A stretch of 64,000 nt of DNA from NCBI GenBank assembly GCA_030522415.1, contig CM060106.1, forward strand, positions 30,169,485 through 30,233,484. Reading direction: 5' to 3'. Shown here in pieces: positions 23,107 through 32,574 of the stretch (position 1 is its first letter; each line of letters opens with the position of its first letter). A program made the translations under genes and the position numbers. Below the pieces are notes generated by a model. It had not been told where the DNA came from, ran no database searches, and saw nothing but the letters and a program-made list of their open reading frames with translations. The DNA comes from Channallabes apus (Eukaryota > Chordata > Actinopteri > Siluriformes > Clariidae).

Positions 23107-23439
23107 TCAACAATCGTTTGTAGTTTTTTTGCACTGGCCAATTCTGTATGCAACTTTGAATGAAGCCATTTGTGCTTTGCTGTCCACTGATTCAGATTTT
23201 ACCATGCGATTATCCTGCTGTCTGTATTCTGCCAGCTTTCTTTCAAAGACGTCCAGTGGTTTATTAACGTGACTGGAGTGTGTTGTCTCTAAGTGTCTTC
23301 CTAATTTGTTGGGTCTCATGCGGTCTGCTGCCAGCAGTTTAAGACACAAAACACACACGAGCCTCTCCTCTGCCCCCACCATCACCACCATGAATCCAAG
23401 CTGAAGATAGGCTTCATTAGTGGTGGGCGATATAACCAA
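23107..23439 (-). pseudogene. hAT transposase N-terminal fragment with BED zinc finger
   Basis: A 110-codon open frame. Residues 10-60 hold a BED-type finger, with cysteines at 29 and 32 (CVLC) and histidines at 49 and 54 (RHLETTH). After it come 'KPLDVFERKLAEYRQQ' and 'ASFKVAYRIGQCKK', matching the ZBED/Charlie-like hAT transposases in which 'KPL.FF.RKL.EL..Q' and 'ASFRVAYRIAKAKKP' follow the finger. The frame stops there. The RNase H-like catalytic domain and the hAT dimerisation region are missing from the element, so it cannot transpose by itself. The finger residues are intact, so the sequence is not very old. The start is approximate: the annotated ATG lies only about 20 codons ahead of the finger. 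Confidence 0.75.
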
Positions 23440-23997
23440 AATCTTCTATCACGGTAGAAGCAATTTTCTAACTCAATAACAATATATATATCACAATATA
23501 GCAATTTGTATCTGAAAATGCATAAATAAAAATTAAAACACAAAGAAATTGTTTTACATAATTTCATTTTTTTTTATGTAATTTTATTTAAACTGTGAAT
23601 TGCTGAGGTTTGCCGCATTTCTTTACTTTGGCCATATTCGTTTGGATGCTTGGATTTCAGATGATAGAAAAGGTTTGACGTGTTTCCACCACTTGTTAAA
23701 ACAGTGCACTTGTGTACCTTCCAAATCACGTTCATCTCATTCGTATCACTTTTCTTTTACCCAAACCAATTCCACACCAGAGACGAGGCACTTTTTTCTT
23801 TACAATCTCCTCGTCACATGTAAGCAAACTCACTGCTGCTGTATTCCAGTGTCGAAGTGTATGTGAAGCCAAACACATCAAAAGTGGGACGAAACCGCGG
23901 GACCCGATTGAACCAAATATCTGCGCAAATACAGCGCAGCTCGACTATCTGGACAGCGCAGTGATGATCTGGTTTATTTGCGCAGCCCGGTGGATCG

Positions 23998-24231
23998 CGC
24001 AGCGCCGCTCGAATCACAAACCTGCGCGACCCCCTGTGTTTTTATTTAAAAACAATTCATTTAAAATGTCAGGACTGTTTAATATTGTTTCCGCCTTGCC
24101 ATGCCTGGTTTGTACGTGCGCATCCCAGCGGGGTAAAATGTATTTTGATGGTCGGCGCGGTTTATTTCTGTCAGAGTCGCGCAGCGCTGCCCAGTGGCTC
24201 GCGCAGGTTTGTGATTCGAGCAGCGCTGCTA
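23998..24231. repeat. GC-rich inverted repeat inside the hAT element
   Basis: Left arm (23,998-24,030) with CTCGAATCACAAACCTGCGC; right arm (24,198-24,231) with its reverse complement GCGCAGGTTTGTGATTCGAG. The spacing is about 170 bp. Both arms include GCAGCGC(C/T)GC. Confidence 0.85.
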
Positions 24232-24950
24232 AAGTTTGTCCGACGTTAAACCATTATTGTTCCACTATGGTTCCACTTTTTCTCCCGGCCCCCAACTGAT
24301 GTTATTTTAAATTTACTTGTATTAATGATCCATTTATTTGTGTATGATTGTTTAGTTTTGAGCGTACGCTCTTCATTATCAATAAAGAAAAGCATGAATT
24401 AGAATAGGTACTTTCCTGTTTTTCCTCCGGTTCATTGCGCCCCACCTGTCATGTCTGTATTCCCCACTAGTGGGGCGCGCCCCACACTTTGAGAACCACT
24501 GATTTAAGATAATTGTGGCGCTTCAAATCAAATTCAAATTCAAATTTTATTAGTCACATACACAATCATACACAGTATAATATGCAGTGAAATGCTTTTT
24601 ATACGACCGCCAGTGACCTTAAAAAAAAAAAAAAAAAAGAAAATAAGAAAATAAAATCTTGTACGTAAAATAAATAATCAATAAAAAGGAAATACTAAAG
24701 AAATAATTTTAACTAGTAAAATTTGTAAAATTAACTGTGCATAAGGGCATAATAAAATATTGCAAAAATATAGAAATATGGTATTAAAGTGTCAGTGGTT
24801 GTGCAAATATGCATGAAAGGTGACATGTGCAATTGTCCAGATGTATGAGTATTTAGTGCAAGTGTGTATGAATGTGTCCATGATTGTCCAGTCAGTGTTG
24901 TGAGCTTAAAAGATGTTATTAGTCCTGTGTGGAGGTGTGATTGAGAGACC

Positions 24951-27320
24951 TTATCGCCTGCGGTTCTTCCTCAGTCTCTCTGTGTTGGCCTTTAGGGAGC
25001 GGAATCTCTTCCCAGACCGCAACAAAGAGAACAGTCCACTACTGGGGTGACTGAGGTCCTTCATGATCTTCCTGGCCTTAGTCCAGCACCGCTTGCTGTA
25101 GATGGAGTGCAGGTCAGGGAGCTCAGTGCGGATGATGCGTTCGGCTGATCGCACCACCCTCTGTAGAGCTCGTCTGTCCTGCATGGTGCTGTTCCCGAAC
25201 CAGGTCGTGATGTTTCCCGTCAGGATGCTCTCTATGGTGCAGGAGTAGAAGTTCCTGAGCACCTTGGAGGGCAATCTAAAGTCTCTCAAGCGTCTGAGGT
25301 GGTAGAGACGCTGCCGGGCTTTTTTCACCACGGTGTTGATGTGACAGGACCATGATAGGTCCTGCGTGATGTGAACACCGAGGTATCTGAAGCTGTCCAC
25401 TCTCTCCACTGGGCTCCTGTTGATGACGGGGGTCTGGTAGTTCCTCTCCTGCTTTGTACTAAAGTCCACTATCAGCTCCTTTGTCTTACTGACGTTCAGG
25501 AGGAGATTGTTCCTCTGGCACCAGTTCTCCAGATTTCCAATCTCCTCTAGGTAGTCCGACTCATCATTGTTGGTGATCAGTCCGACCACGACGGTGTCGT
25601 CAGCAAACTTGATGATGGAGGTGGAGTTGGTAGTGGCCACGCAGTCGTGGGTGTACAAAGAGTACAGCAGGGGGCTCAGAACACAACCCTGGGGGGCTCC
25701 AGTGCTGAGAGTGAGTGTAGCTGAGACATGTCCGCCCATCCTTACTGCCTGTGGTCTGCCAGTCAGAAAATTGGAGATCCACTGACATATAGATGAGCTC
25801 AGTCCCAGGTGCTCCAGCTTGGTGGTGAGTGTGGAAGGAATTATTGTGTTAAAAGCAGAGCTGTAGTCGATGAAGAGCATTTTAACATAATTCCCTTTCC
25901 TAGTGTCCAGGTGAGTGAGTGATGTGTGGAGGAGATGAGAGATTGCATCGTCTCTGTCGTGCTCGGAGATGATGAGCGCGTTCCCGGTGCTGACTGTGTC
26001 TTCCTGTCTGCAGCCGTTAGCGCCGATAGCATTAGCGCCGTTAGCATTAGCGCCGTTAGCATTAGCATTGCTAGCGTCTTTAGTTGCAGCCTCGAAGCGA
26101 GCGTAAAATGTGTTCAGCTCGTCTGCCAGAGTCGCGTCCGCGTTCGTCATACCGGATGTTGGTGCTTTGTAGTCCGTTATTGTTCTCAGTCCCTGCCACA
26201 GGCTCCTAGAGTCACTCTGTTGAAGCTGTGACTCTAGTTTTCTCCCGTAGCGCTGCTTCGCCTCTTTCACCGCCTTCCGGACGTTATATGACGCAGCCTT
26301 GTACGGTTCCATGTCCCCAGATGCAAGTCCCGTGTTGTAGGCAGCTGTGCGAGATCTCAGAGCGTCGCGGATGGTTTTATCCACCCACGGCTTCTGGTTG
26401 GGAAACGTTCTGATAGTCTTTTTCTCTACCGTATCGTCTACCAGCTTTTCAATAAATCCCACAACCGCTTCCGTAAACACGCTGACGTCATCATCGGAGC
26501 TGTTTCTAAACATGTCCCAGTCTGCGTCATCGAGTGCGTCCTGTAACGCGGCCACCGATTGGTCCGTCCAGCGCGCGACCTCCCTCAGGACCGGAACTTC
26601 CTGTTTCAGCCTTTGTTTATATTTTGGCATGAGGAAAATGGCGGCGTGGTCGGATTTACCAAACGCTGGACGAGATTGTGCCTTGTAACCGTCTTTGACC
26701 GTGGTATAACAATGGTCCAGTGTCCTTTCGCCCCTGGTGGGGCAGGTGATGTGCTGATAAAAGTTCGGCGCTGCGCGTTTGAGGTTGGCACTATTAAAAT
26801 CCCCCGCCACAATGAGCGCAGCGTCCCGGTGTTGTGTCTGGTGCTGTGTGAGCGCCTCATGCAGCTCGCATAAGGCAGTTTCAGTGTCCGCTTGTGGAGG
26901 TATGTAAACGGCGTTGATTATGACCGATGTGAACTCCCGTGGAAGATAAAATGGACGACACATGATGGACAGTAGTTCCAGGTTTGGTGTGCAGGAGCGT
27001 GTAAGAGGAACAACGCTCGCGCTGTTGCACCAGCTGTTGTTCACCCTTAAGCACACGCCGCCTCCCCTTGACTTCCCCGAGTCCCGCGTCCTGTCCATGC
27101 GGTGAACCGAGAAGAACTCGGCCGGCTGTATGGCGCGGTCTGGCACCGCTGGGTTCAGCCATGTCTCGGCGAAGCAGAGGAGATTGCAGTCCCGAATGTC
27201 TCTCTGGAACTTTATCCTGGCCCTGAGGTCATCCAGTTTGTTCTCCAGTGACTGGACGTTGGCGAGCAGGATGCTAGGCAGAGGTGTGCGGTGTGCACGG
27301 GCTCGGAGCCGGTTCCTCAC
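24951..27320 (-). CDS. LINE ORF2: AP-like endonuclease plus RT, internally deleted but open
   Basis: 789 codons without a stop. The endonuclease lies at residues 17-230: N21, E52 (AETW), D174/N176 in VAGDFNS, and SDH at 223-225, so the metal-binding and catalytic residues are present. RT motif A is FIDYSSAFNTI (483-493, D485), motif B GAPQGCVLSPLLY (541-553) and motif C FADD (572-575). The C-terminal block includes 'SFRYLGVHIT' and 'RALQRVVRSAERI'. Between 'TGNALIISEHD' (about 446) and 'DDAISHLLHTSL' (about 457), the RT fingers and the 'KAAGPDGIP...FRPVALT...FAYR.NRST' part expected in this family are missing, roughly 110-120 residues, without loss of frame. Such a protein should not polymerise. 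Codon 1 is GTG; the frame is open well upstream but has no ATG before residue 75. It would act with the element's own RNA in target-primed reverse transcription. Confidence 0.85.
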   Translation of the reverse strand: MRNRLRARAHRTPLPSILLANVQSLENKLDDLRARIKFQRDIRDCNLLCFAETWLNPAVPDRAIQPAEFFSVHRMDRTRDSGKSRGGGVCLRVNNSWCNSASVVPLTRSCTPNLELLSIMCRPFYLPREFTSVIINAVYIPPQADTETALCELHEALTQHQTQHRDAALIVAGDFNSANLKRAAPNFYQHITCPTRGERTLDHCYTTVKDGYKAQSRPAFGKSDHAAIFLMPKYKQRLKQEVPVLREVARWTDQSVAALQDALDDADWDMFRNSSDDDVSVFTEAVVGFIEKLVDDTVEKKTIRTFPNQKPWVDKTIRDALRSRTAAYNTGLASGDMEPYKAASYNVRKAVKEAKQRYGRKLESQLQQSDSRSLWQGLRTITDYKAPTSGMTNADATLADELNTFYARFEAATKDASNANANGANANGANAIGANGCRQEDTVSTGNALIISEHDRDDAISHLLHTSLTHLDTRKGNYVKMLFIDYSSAFNTIIPSTLTTKLEHLGLSSSICQWISNFLTGRPQAVRMGGHVSATLTLSTGAPQGCVLSPLLYSLYTHDCVATTNSTSIIKFADDTVVVGLITNNDESDYLEEIGNLENWCQRNNLLLNVSKTKELIVDFSTKQERNYQTPVINRSPVERVDSFRYLGVHITQDLSWSCHINTVVKKARQRLYHLRRLRDFRLPSKVLRNFYSCTIESILTGNITTWFGNSTMQDRRALQRVVRSAERIIRTELPDLHSIYSKRCWTKARKIMKDLSHPSSGLFSLLRSGKRFRSLKANTERLRKNRRR

Positions 27321-27406
27321 GCCAGCTCGTTTCCCTCGGGTCCGTCGCTTCGCGTCGCGTCCATTGTTCTCCCTCAGGATCTCACTCGGCCAGCTCGAAT
27401 CCGGAG

Positions 27407-27589
27407 TTAAAACCGTCGAATTGTGAGTACATTGTATACCAATAGAAACAAGAGTGTCTCTATCATACCTAATGTACTCAATGGTGGTGATTTTGCCGAT
27501 TTTAAAACACTGAAAACTAACTTAAAAAACAAAAACAAAGAAAAGGTGGTCGGAGCAGTCGTGACGGCAGCCGACCTCACCGGCGCCAT
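27407..27589 (-). CDS. Short 5' ORF of the LINE (60 codons)
   Basis: Begins at the ATG that lies about ten bases from the element's 5' end (MAPVRSAAVTTAPTTF...) and ends at 27,407, in a different frame from the large ORF. The large ORF's frame is already open across much of this segment without an AUG. It may be an ORF1 remnant, an upstream ORF, or the entry point for frameshifted translation. No domain is recognised. Confidence 0.35.
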   Translation of the reverse strand: MAPVRSAAVTTAPTTFSLFLFFKLVFSVLKSAKSPPLSTLGMIETLLFLLVYNVLTIRRF

Positions 27590-27962
27590 CTTGGAACACC
27601 CAACTCACCAGGGGCCTCATGTATCAACACTGCGTACGCATAAGAAACTTTGCTTACGCCAGTTTTCATACTCACGGTCGGATTTACTAACAGTGAAATG
27701 AACGTGAGAATGTGCGTTCTTCCACGCCAACTTCATGTCTGGCGTACGTGTATTTCTTGTGTGTGTTTGTTTTATTTCCGTTGGCGACTCCTAGAGGCAA
27801 TTATGTTAAATTGCACACTACAGAGTATCGCACCAACACATGTGAAAAACATTGCTATTAATTTATAATTGATAAAATGGGTTAATTGACACAATATTTT
27901 TCTACCAATTATTTGATTTAGAACATATAAAAGCATTAGCAAATGTATACAACCCTTAGTCT

Positions 27963-28574
27963 ATGGCAATGGCAGTGTTGGCCTTATTAGAGGACATTGT
28001 CAATGGCCGGATCCGAAGGGAACGCATTTTTAGGGATCACAGTGATTTTCTGGCCCACGATGATGACTGGCTTATTAGCCATTTCACATTTCCAAGAGCT
28101 ATCCTCCTGCAGCTCTGTACTGAGTTGGGTCCAAATTTGGAAAGAGAGACAGCGACGAGCCACGCATTACCCATTCCGTTGCAGGTGCTGACAACGCTTG
28201 GTTTCCTGGCAACTGGTTCTTTCCAAAGGGAACTGGCAGACCGCTCGGGGTTAAGCCAGTCGTCTTTGAGCCGTGCAGTGCCAGCTGTATGGGACGAGAT
28301 CATCCGCATGTCTAGCAGGTATATAAGGTTTCCATACCATGCAGTTGACCAGCCAAACATTAAAGCACAATTTGCAGCAATCGCCGGTTTTCCTAATGTA
28401 ATCGGAGCCATCGACTGCACGCCCATTGCTATAAAGGCGCCATCTGAAGACAAATTTGCATACGTGAATCGGAAACATTTCCATTCAATAAATGTGCAAA
28501 TAATATGTGATGCTCAAACAGGGCCGGTTCTAATAAATGTCTTGCCACCTCAAATAAAAAATTTGAAATGTTGA
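27963..28574 (+). pseudogene. Harbinger transposase (HARBI1-like), C-terminally truncated
   Basis: 203 codons. The N-terminal half includes 'RDHSDFLAHDDDWLISHF' and the helix-turn-helix 'GFLATGSFQRELADRSGLSQ' (80-99), continuing to SSLSRAV. The DDE_Tnp_4 nuclease begins at 'VIGAIDCTPIAIKAP' with the first catalytic D at 151, and the second D is at 183 in 'NVQIICDAQ'. After residue 190 the sequence leaves the family and stops. The third acidic residue and about 140 residues of the usual 340-350 are missing, probably through a deletion that fused the gene to the downstream minisatellite region. It cannot be catalytically active. Confidence 0.85.
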
Positions 28575-28689
28575 GAAAGTACTGTACATGTTAATATACT
28601 CACAAAATGAATTTATAACAAGTTGATAAAATGATCTGCGTTAGCGGAAAAATCTGCCTAAAAAGGGACACTACATAATACGGTATTAG

Positions 28690-28862
28690 ATTTCACAGCC
28701 CCCCGTCGCATGATCTGACCGCGTGCATATCCCGCCCCGTTGCATGATCTGACCGCGCGCACCCCCCCGTTGCATGATCTGACCGCACGCGCACACCCCA
28801 CGCCCCGTTGCATGATCTGACCGCGCACACCCCCATTCCCCTCCGCCCCGTTGCATGATCTG
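28690..28862. repeat. GC-rich minisatellite, five units, inside the Harbinger
   Basis: Units built on GTTGCATGATCTGACCGCGC separated by variable C-rich spacers (positions about 28,702, 28,739, 28,770, 28,808 and 28,850). Its reverse complement closely resembles the unit of the minisatellite in the hAT MITE at 32,779-32,962. Confidence 0.9.
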
Positions 28863-29104
28863 GGGAAAAAACAATGCTAGATCAGGATGCCCCCTTCAAA
28901 TTTCTCACTGCCCCTCCATATGGTCAGGTGCACGTGCGCTCAATTTCACGTTAATTTGGATGTACAAAGAGAATCTGCGTGGGATTCCGCGTACGCAGTG
29001 TTTCATACATCAGATTTTTTTACTGCGTACGCACATTAACAGCTTTGTACGTACGCAATGTTTTAGTATGAATTCAACGCAAGTCTTAGTACATGAGGCC
29101 CCAG

Positions 29105-29400
29105 GGCTGGCAGCGAATGTATATAAAAGACGTGCTGAGAATCAGCCCGAGAACTTCTTCTCCAAAAGTCACATGACTGTGAAAGGGCTAATGCCAGGCT
29201 TTGACCACGTTCTCGACTTCAACCTCTGCTAGCAGCGAAGTTCCCTCACCTTTTGCCTCCTCCTGAAACCAAGGAATGCCCCCCTCTGCACGTTTGTGTT
29301 CCTCCCTGTCTCTCTTTTCTTTTTTTTCTTTCACTCATTTTGTTAATAAAAGATCACCTTTTTTCCTCTTAACATCCACTGTCTCACGATGTCTGTGTTT
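29105..29400 (+). repeat. Possible solo LTR or promoter/poly(A) cassette
   Basis: A TATA box (TATATAAAAG, 29,119-29,128) is followed about 220 bp later by TTAATAAAAG (29,344) with a T/C-rich stretch before it, the spacing of a U3-R-U5 unit. No inverted TG...CA ends or target duplication were established. The left part is cut by the Harbinger insertion. Confidence 0.3.
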
Positions 29401-31021
29401 CGGCTTGCTCTGCCCAAGCCTATGGGCAGGTTGAAGCTGGGAAGTTGCGTTGAAGGTGGATAGATCAGCATAGGGATTTCAAAGCAGTGCTAGAAATATC
29501 TGCTAAAACAGCTAAAGCAATGCCTCTGTCTTTCTTCCTTCTTCTGGATCTCAACAATTAAAACCAACTAGCCATCTTCCAAAACCCATGCACCCATTAT
29601 TTTAAATGAGTAGACACAAATATATCATGTTTTCACCCAGACGAAGCAAACATGACATTTTAGAGGACAGACTAAATCTGAATTTAATAATCTAAATTGT
29701 AATGTGATATACTGTATCCTTTAGGTAAAATTTTTTTTAATGTGCTTTAGGCGGCTCCCATCAAGGGGTGGCTGCAGTGTACCATCCGATTCTCACACAA
29801 CTTTGTTAACAACCATTCTTAACCAGGCTTGGGGCGGCACTGCATGCAGTGGCTGGGTAGTATGGGGGTGTGGCAATCTCTCAAAAGAGGGGCTAGAACC
29901 CGGATCCTCAGATCCTCAAACCGACAACCAAGTGCATTAGCCACCTGAGCCACCACTCTCCACGCCATAGCCTTTACTGTAGGTAACATACAAATAATTT
30001 ACTTCTTTGTAATTCTTCACCAGTAAGCTACTAAACAAAATGCATATGTACCTGTCCACAACACCTAAACATCCAGGTTTTCTATAAACCAGAATTTTAT
30101 TTATCCTTTTTTAAAGTACTGGTGGTAGCCCATATTTTAAACTTTTTTATTTAATAGTAATTAATTTTTATTTCTTATTTAACATAAAAAGCACTTACGT
30201 ATATTAGTTTCAAACTTTGGCAAAGACAAAATGGCAGCACTAGCTAGCTTGGTCTAATGAGCATGGATTCCTCCACGTCTAAGAAAATGGTTGCTAAAGT
30301 ACTCAAGGGATCCGTTGTTATAAATATTATGGTGTTGTAATTGACTGTCTCTATCCTTGATGAAGTAAACACCCTAGCTGTTGAAAGTGCTGTTTGCCAA
30401 TGTGTGTTTTCTCAATCAAGGCCAATACAACTTTGACTAACTAAATTGTTCTGAGAAGTAAACATTTTTATTTCAAACTTGTTTTTTTTTTTTTTAGATC
30501 TTCAACCTATAAACAAACCAAATAACCAAGACAACTCAAAGCAGGAGAATTAGGTAGCAACATTTAGCTCTCCTTATGAATATAATTTGATTCCCCAGCT
30601 AGGACTCTACTTCTACGTTATATTACACTCCTTATTCACTTTTCTCAAAATATTTAAAGCCATACTCTCCCAATTAGAATTTTGAGTAACACATAGAGGG
30701 TTTAATGAAAAAGAACTGCCCATCTAATTCAATACTTGTCAAACACAATTTAATTAGTCAAAGTTTCCAATAAGAAGAGAAAGCTTAGTATCTAATAGCC
30801 AGTTTTTAATCTTGCTTAATTTGTAAGTCAGGATTGATTTCAGTTTGTTCTCATCTCGTGCATGACCAATATTATCATTATATGGGGGAAAATACAGGTT
30901 CTACATAATTTACACAAAATAAAATCAAAAGATGGTTCAAAACACTACCCACTGACACAAGTAGTTCAGCACTAATTAAGACAAACCCACATGTGACAAC
31001 TGTTGACAGCTTTTTGTCACT
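29401..31021. other. No gene; one tRNA-like repeat
   Basis: Unassigned apart from 29,745-29,965. A T run is at 30,481-30,495. Confidence 0.5.
29745..29965 (-). mobile_element. tRNA-like SINE fragment, different family
   Basis: Minus strand: 'GGTGGCTCAGGTGGCTAATG' with an A-box-like core, and later CCGGGTTCTAGCCCC, a degenerate B box. The head resembles tRNA but not the GGCGGCACGG family. The 3' end is unclear. Confidence 0.4.
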
Positions 31022-31390
31022 CTCACTCACTTGTCCTCTTTACCGCTTATCATTTACATGGTCATGGGAGGACTAAATCTTATCTCTGGAGACTCTGGCA
31101 GTAAGCAGGGTATACCCTGGAGAGGGTGACATGCTATTGCATGGCACAAGAACACTCATACTAACACAATATATCTAGAAACCCCAGTTTACCTAATGTG
31201 CATGTCGTTAGACTATAAGAGGAAACACTCAATATGAAATTTGAAAATTCAAGTGGTAGGAAACTCGAGTACCTGGAGGAACCCACCAAACAGTGAGAAC
31301 ATGCAAACACCATAGACCTGAGGATGGGATTTGAACCTTGGACCAAGGTGGTGGAAGGCCACAGTGCTAACCATTATGCACCACCCTGGC
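31022..31390 (-). mobile_element. Degenerate tRNA-headed fish SINE (reverse)
   Basis: The tail side starts CTCACTCACTTGTCC; the body retains 'ACATGCAAACACCATAGACC' and 'GTGCTAACCATTATGCACCA'. It lies head-to-head with the plus-strand copy that follows. Confidence 0.75.
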
Positions 31391-31429
31391 AGCTTTTTGT
31401 CAACTGAATAAAATCCCCCCAATCATTGA

Positions 31430-31783
31430 GGGTTAGCACTGTCGCCTTTGCACCTCCAGGGTCCGGGTTCGATTCCCGGCCAGGCTCGATTCCCGTCTCT
31501 GTGTGCATGGAGTTTGCATGTTCTCCCCGTGCTTGGTGGGTTTCCTCTGGGTACTCCGGTTTCCTCCCACAGTCCAAAGATATGCAGATTAGACTAATTG
31601 GCGTTCCCAAATTGACCATAGTGTGTGAATGTGTGTGTGTGTGCTCTGCGATGGACTGGCATGCTGTCCAGGGTGTACCCTGCCTCGTGCCCTGAGTCTC
31701 CTGGGATAGGCTCCAGGTCCCCACGACCCTAAATACAGGATAAAGCGGTATAGAAGATGAATGAATGAATGAATGAATGAATC
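31430..31783 (+). mobile_element. tRNA-headed fish SINE, 5'-trimmed
   Basis: Starts at GGTTAGCACTGTCGCC inside the tRNA head, has a clean B box (GGTTCGATTCCC) and ends in (TGAA)n. Only about 40 bp separate its head from the inverted copy at 31,022. Confidence 0.9.
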
Positions 31784-31949
31784 ATTGAGGTAGAGTAGGC
31801 ACACATCTGTTAAGTAACTTTTTTTTAAACTGACTGAAATCTACTGTATATGTAAAAAATTACCTGTAAAACTAGTATAATAATTGTGCATGAACCTACT
31901 TTTCCAACATGTTTGAAATAGCACTTACACTTGAAATAGCACTTACACT

Positions 31950-32170
31950 TACACTCCTTTTAATATAACTTTTGAGCTTTTTTTTTATATCCTTTGGCAC
32001 AATATGGTGTTCTAAAGGCAAATTGAAAGACATTATGAGTTATACAGCCAGTAAAAAGACAAGCTCCATCCTTTAAAAACCCAACAGGTATGTCATCTAG
32101 ACCTGTGGCTTTACTACTTCTAAATCTTTTCAGCAAGCATTTTATTTGAACCTCTGAAACAGACACTTAG
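31950..32170 (-). pseudogene. LINE reverse-transcriptase fragment
   Basis: The minus-strand frame reads 'VSEVQIKCLLKRFRSSKATG' then LDDIPVGFLKDGA, the 'KATGLDGIP..FLKD' segment at the start of the RT domain of fish CR1/L2/BS-like LINEs. It ends with 'GYKKKAQKLY'. There are no other LINE parts nearby. Confidence 0.6.
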
Positions 32171-32566
32171 ATTCCTTATATCCTGACCCATATATTTCTT
32201 GTCTCAGAGCTAACAATTGAGAAGTTTTTGAGCAACTGAAAAGAAAAAAAAAAAACAGGTTGAAATGATTTACTGTATACTGCCATCTATCTTACTAACC
32301 TCACTATCATTATTAAATAGTATTACACAAGACATGCTCTGGGGTTTTAATTTTGGCTTTCAGGTGTTCCTCATAATGTTTAAGGATTACTGTATCTTTA
32401 TTCTCCTTTATTCTGAAATTGAATGGAATTCCAGATTCTTCATTTTGTGACTTACCGGCACAATAAGTTAAATGAGTTAAATAAGAAAATGATAACTAAT
32501 GCTATAGACCAAAACTTGGGTTCCAAGTGCTAGCATATCTGGTCCCAATCGACAGAAAAGCCAATG
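32171..32566. other. No gene seen
   Basis: AT-rich unassigned sequence to the left of the hAT MITE. Confidence 0.5.
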
Positions 32567-32574
32567 GCAAATTG

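Larger units (their letters stand above)
22863..24501 (-). mobile_element. hAT transposon with 8-bp target duplication
   Basis: The ends are CAGTGGTTCTCAAACTTTTT (left) and ...ACTTTGAGAACCACTG (right), perfect inverted repeats of the hAT type. They are flanked by ATTTAAGA at 22,855-22,862 and 24,502-24,509. It contains a BED-finger transposase fragment on the minus strand. A GC-rich region at 23,890-24,290 carries its own inverted repeat. At 23,416 there is a 'GTGGGCGATATAACC' motif resembling the end of another hAT family, so internal rearrangement or a nested remnant is likely. Confidence 0.9.
24525..27598 (-). mobile_element. Near full-length jockey-group (Rex1/CR1-like) LINE with an internal deletion
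   Basis: Minus strand. The 5' end is at about 27,598 (CCAAGATGGCGCCGGTGAG, a start typical of fish LINEs) and abuts the Harbinger target duplication. The 3' UTR (24,950-24,530) ends in an (AATTTG)n tail. The body is one open frame with endonuclease and most of the reverse transcriptase. The 3' end lies about 20 bp from the right target duplication of the hAT at 22,863-24,501. Confidence 0.85.
27609..29104 (+). mobile_element. PIF/Harbinger transposon with CAG target duplication
   Basis: Ends GGGCCTCATGTATCAACA (27,612) and ...TTAGTACATGAGGCCC (29,101) share a perfect 12-bp inverted terminus and similar TGCGTACGC-rich subterminal DNA. They are flanked by the 3-bp duplication CAG (27,609-27,611; 29,102-29,104), as usual for Harbinger (CWG). 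It encodes a truncated transposase and holds a GC-rich minisatellite. The second, Myb-like ORF typical of autonomous Harbingers is absent. Confidence 0.93.

Noticed and set aside
23712..24299. 195-codon plus-strand frame
   Set aside because: Lies within the hAT non-coding GC-rich block, contains both inverted-repeat arms and no recognisable domain.
28690..28862. CRISPR-like array
   Set aside because: Short GC-rich unit with spacers of variable length and low complexity, in a eukaryotic transposon; a minisatellite fits better.
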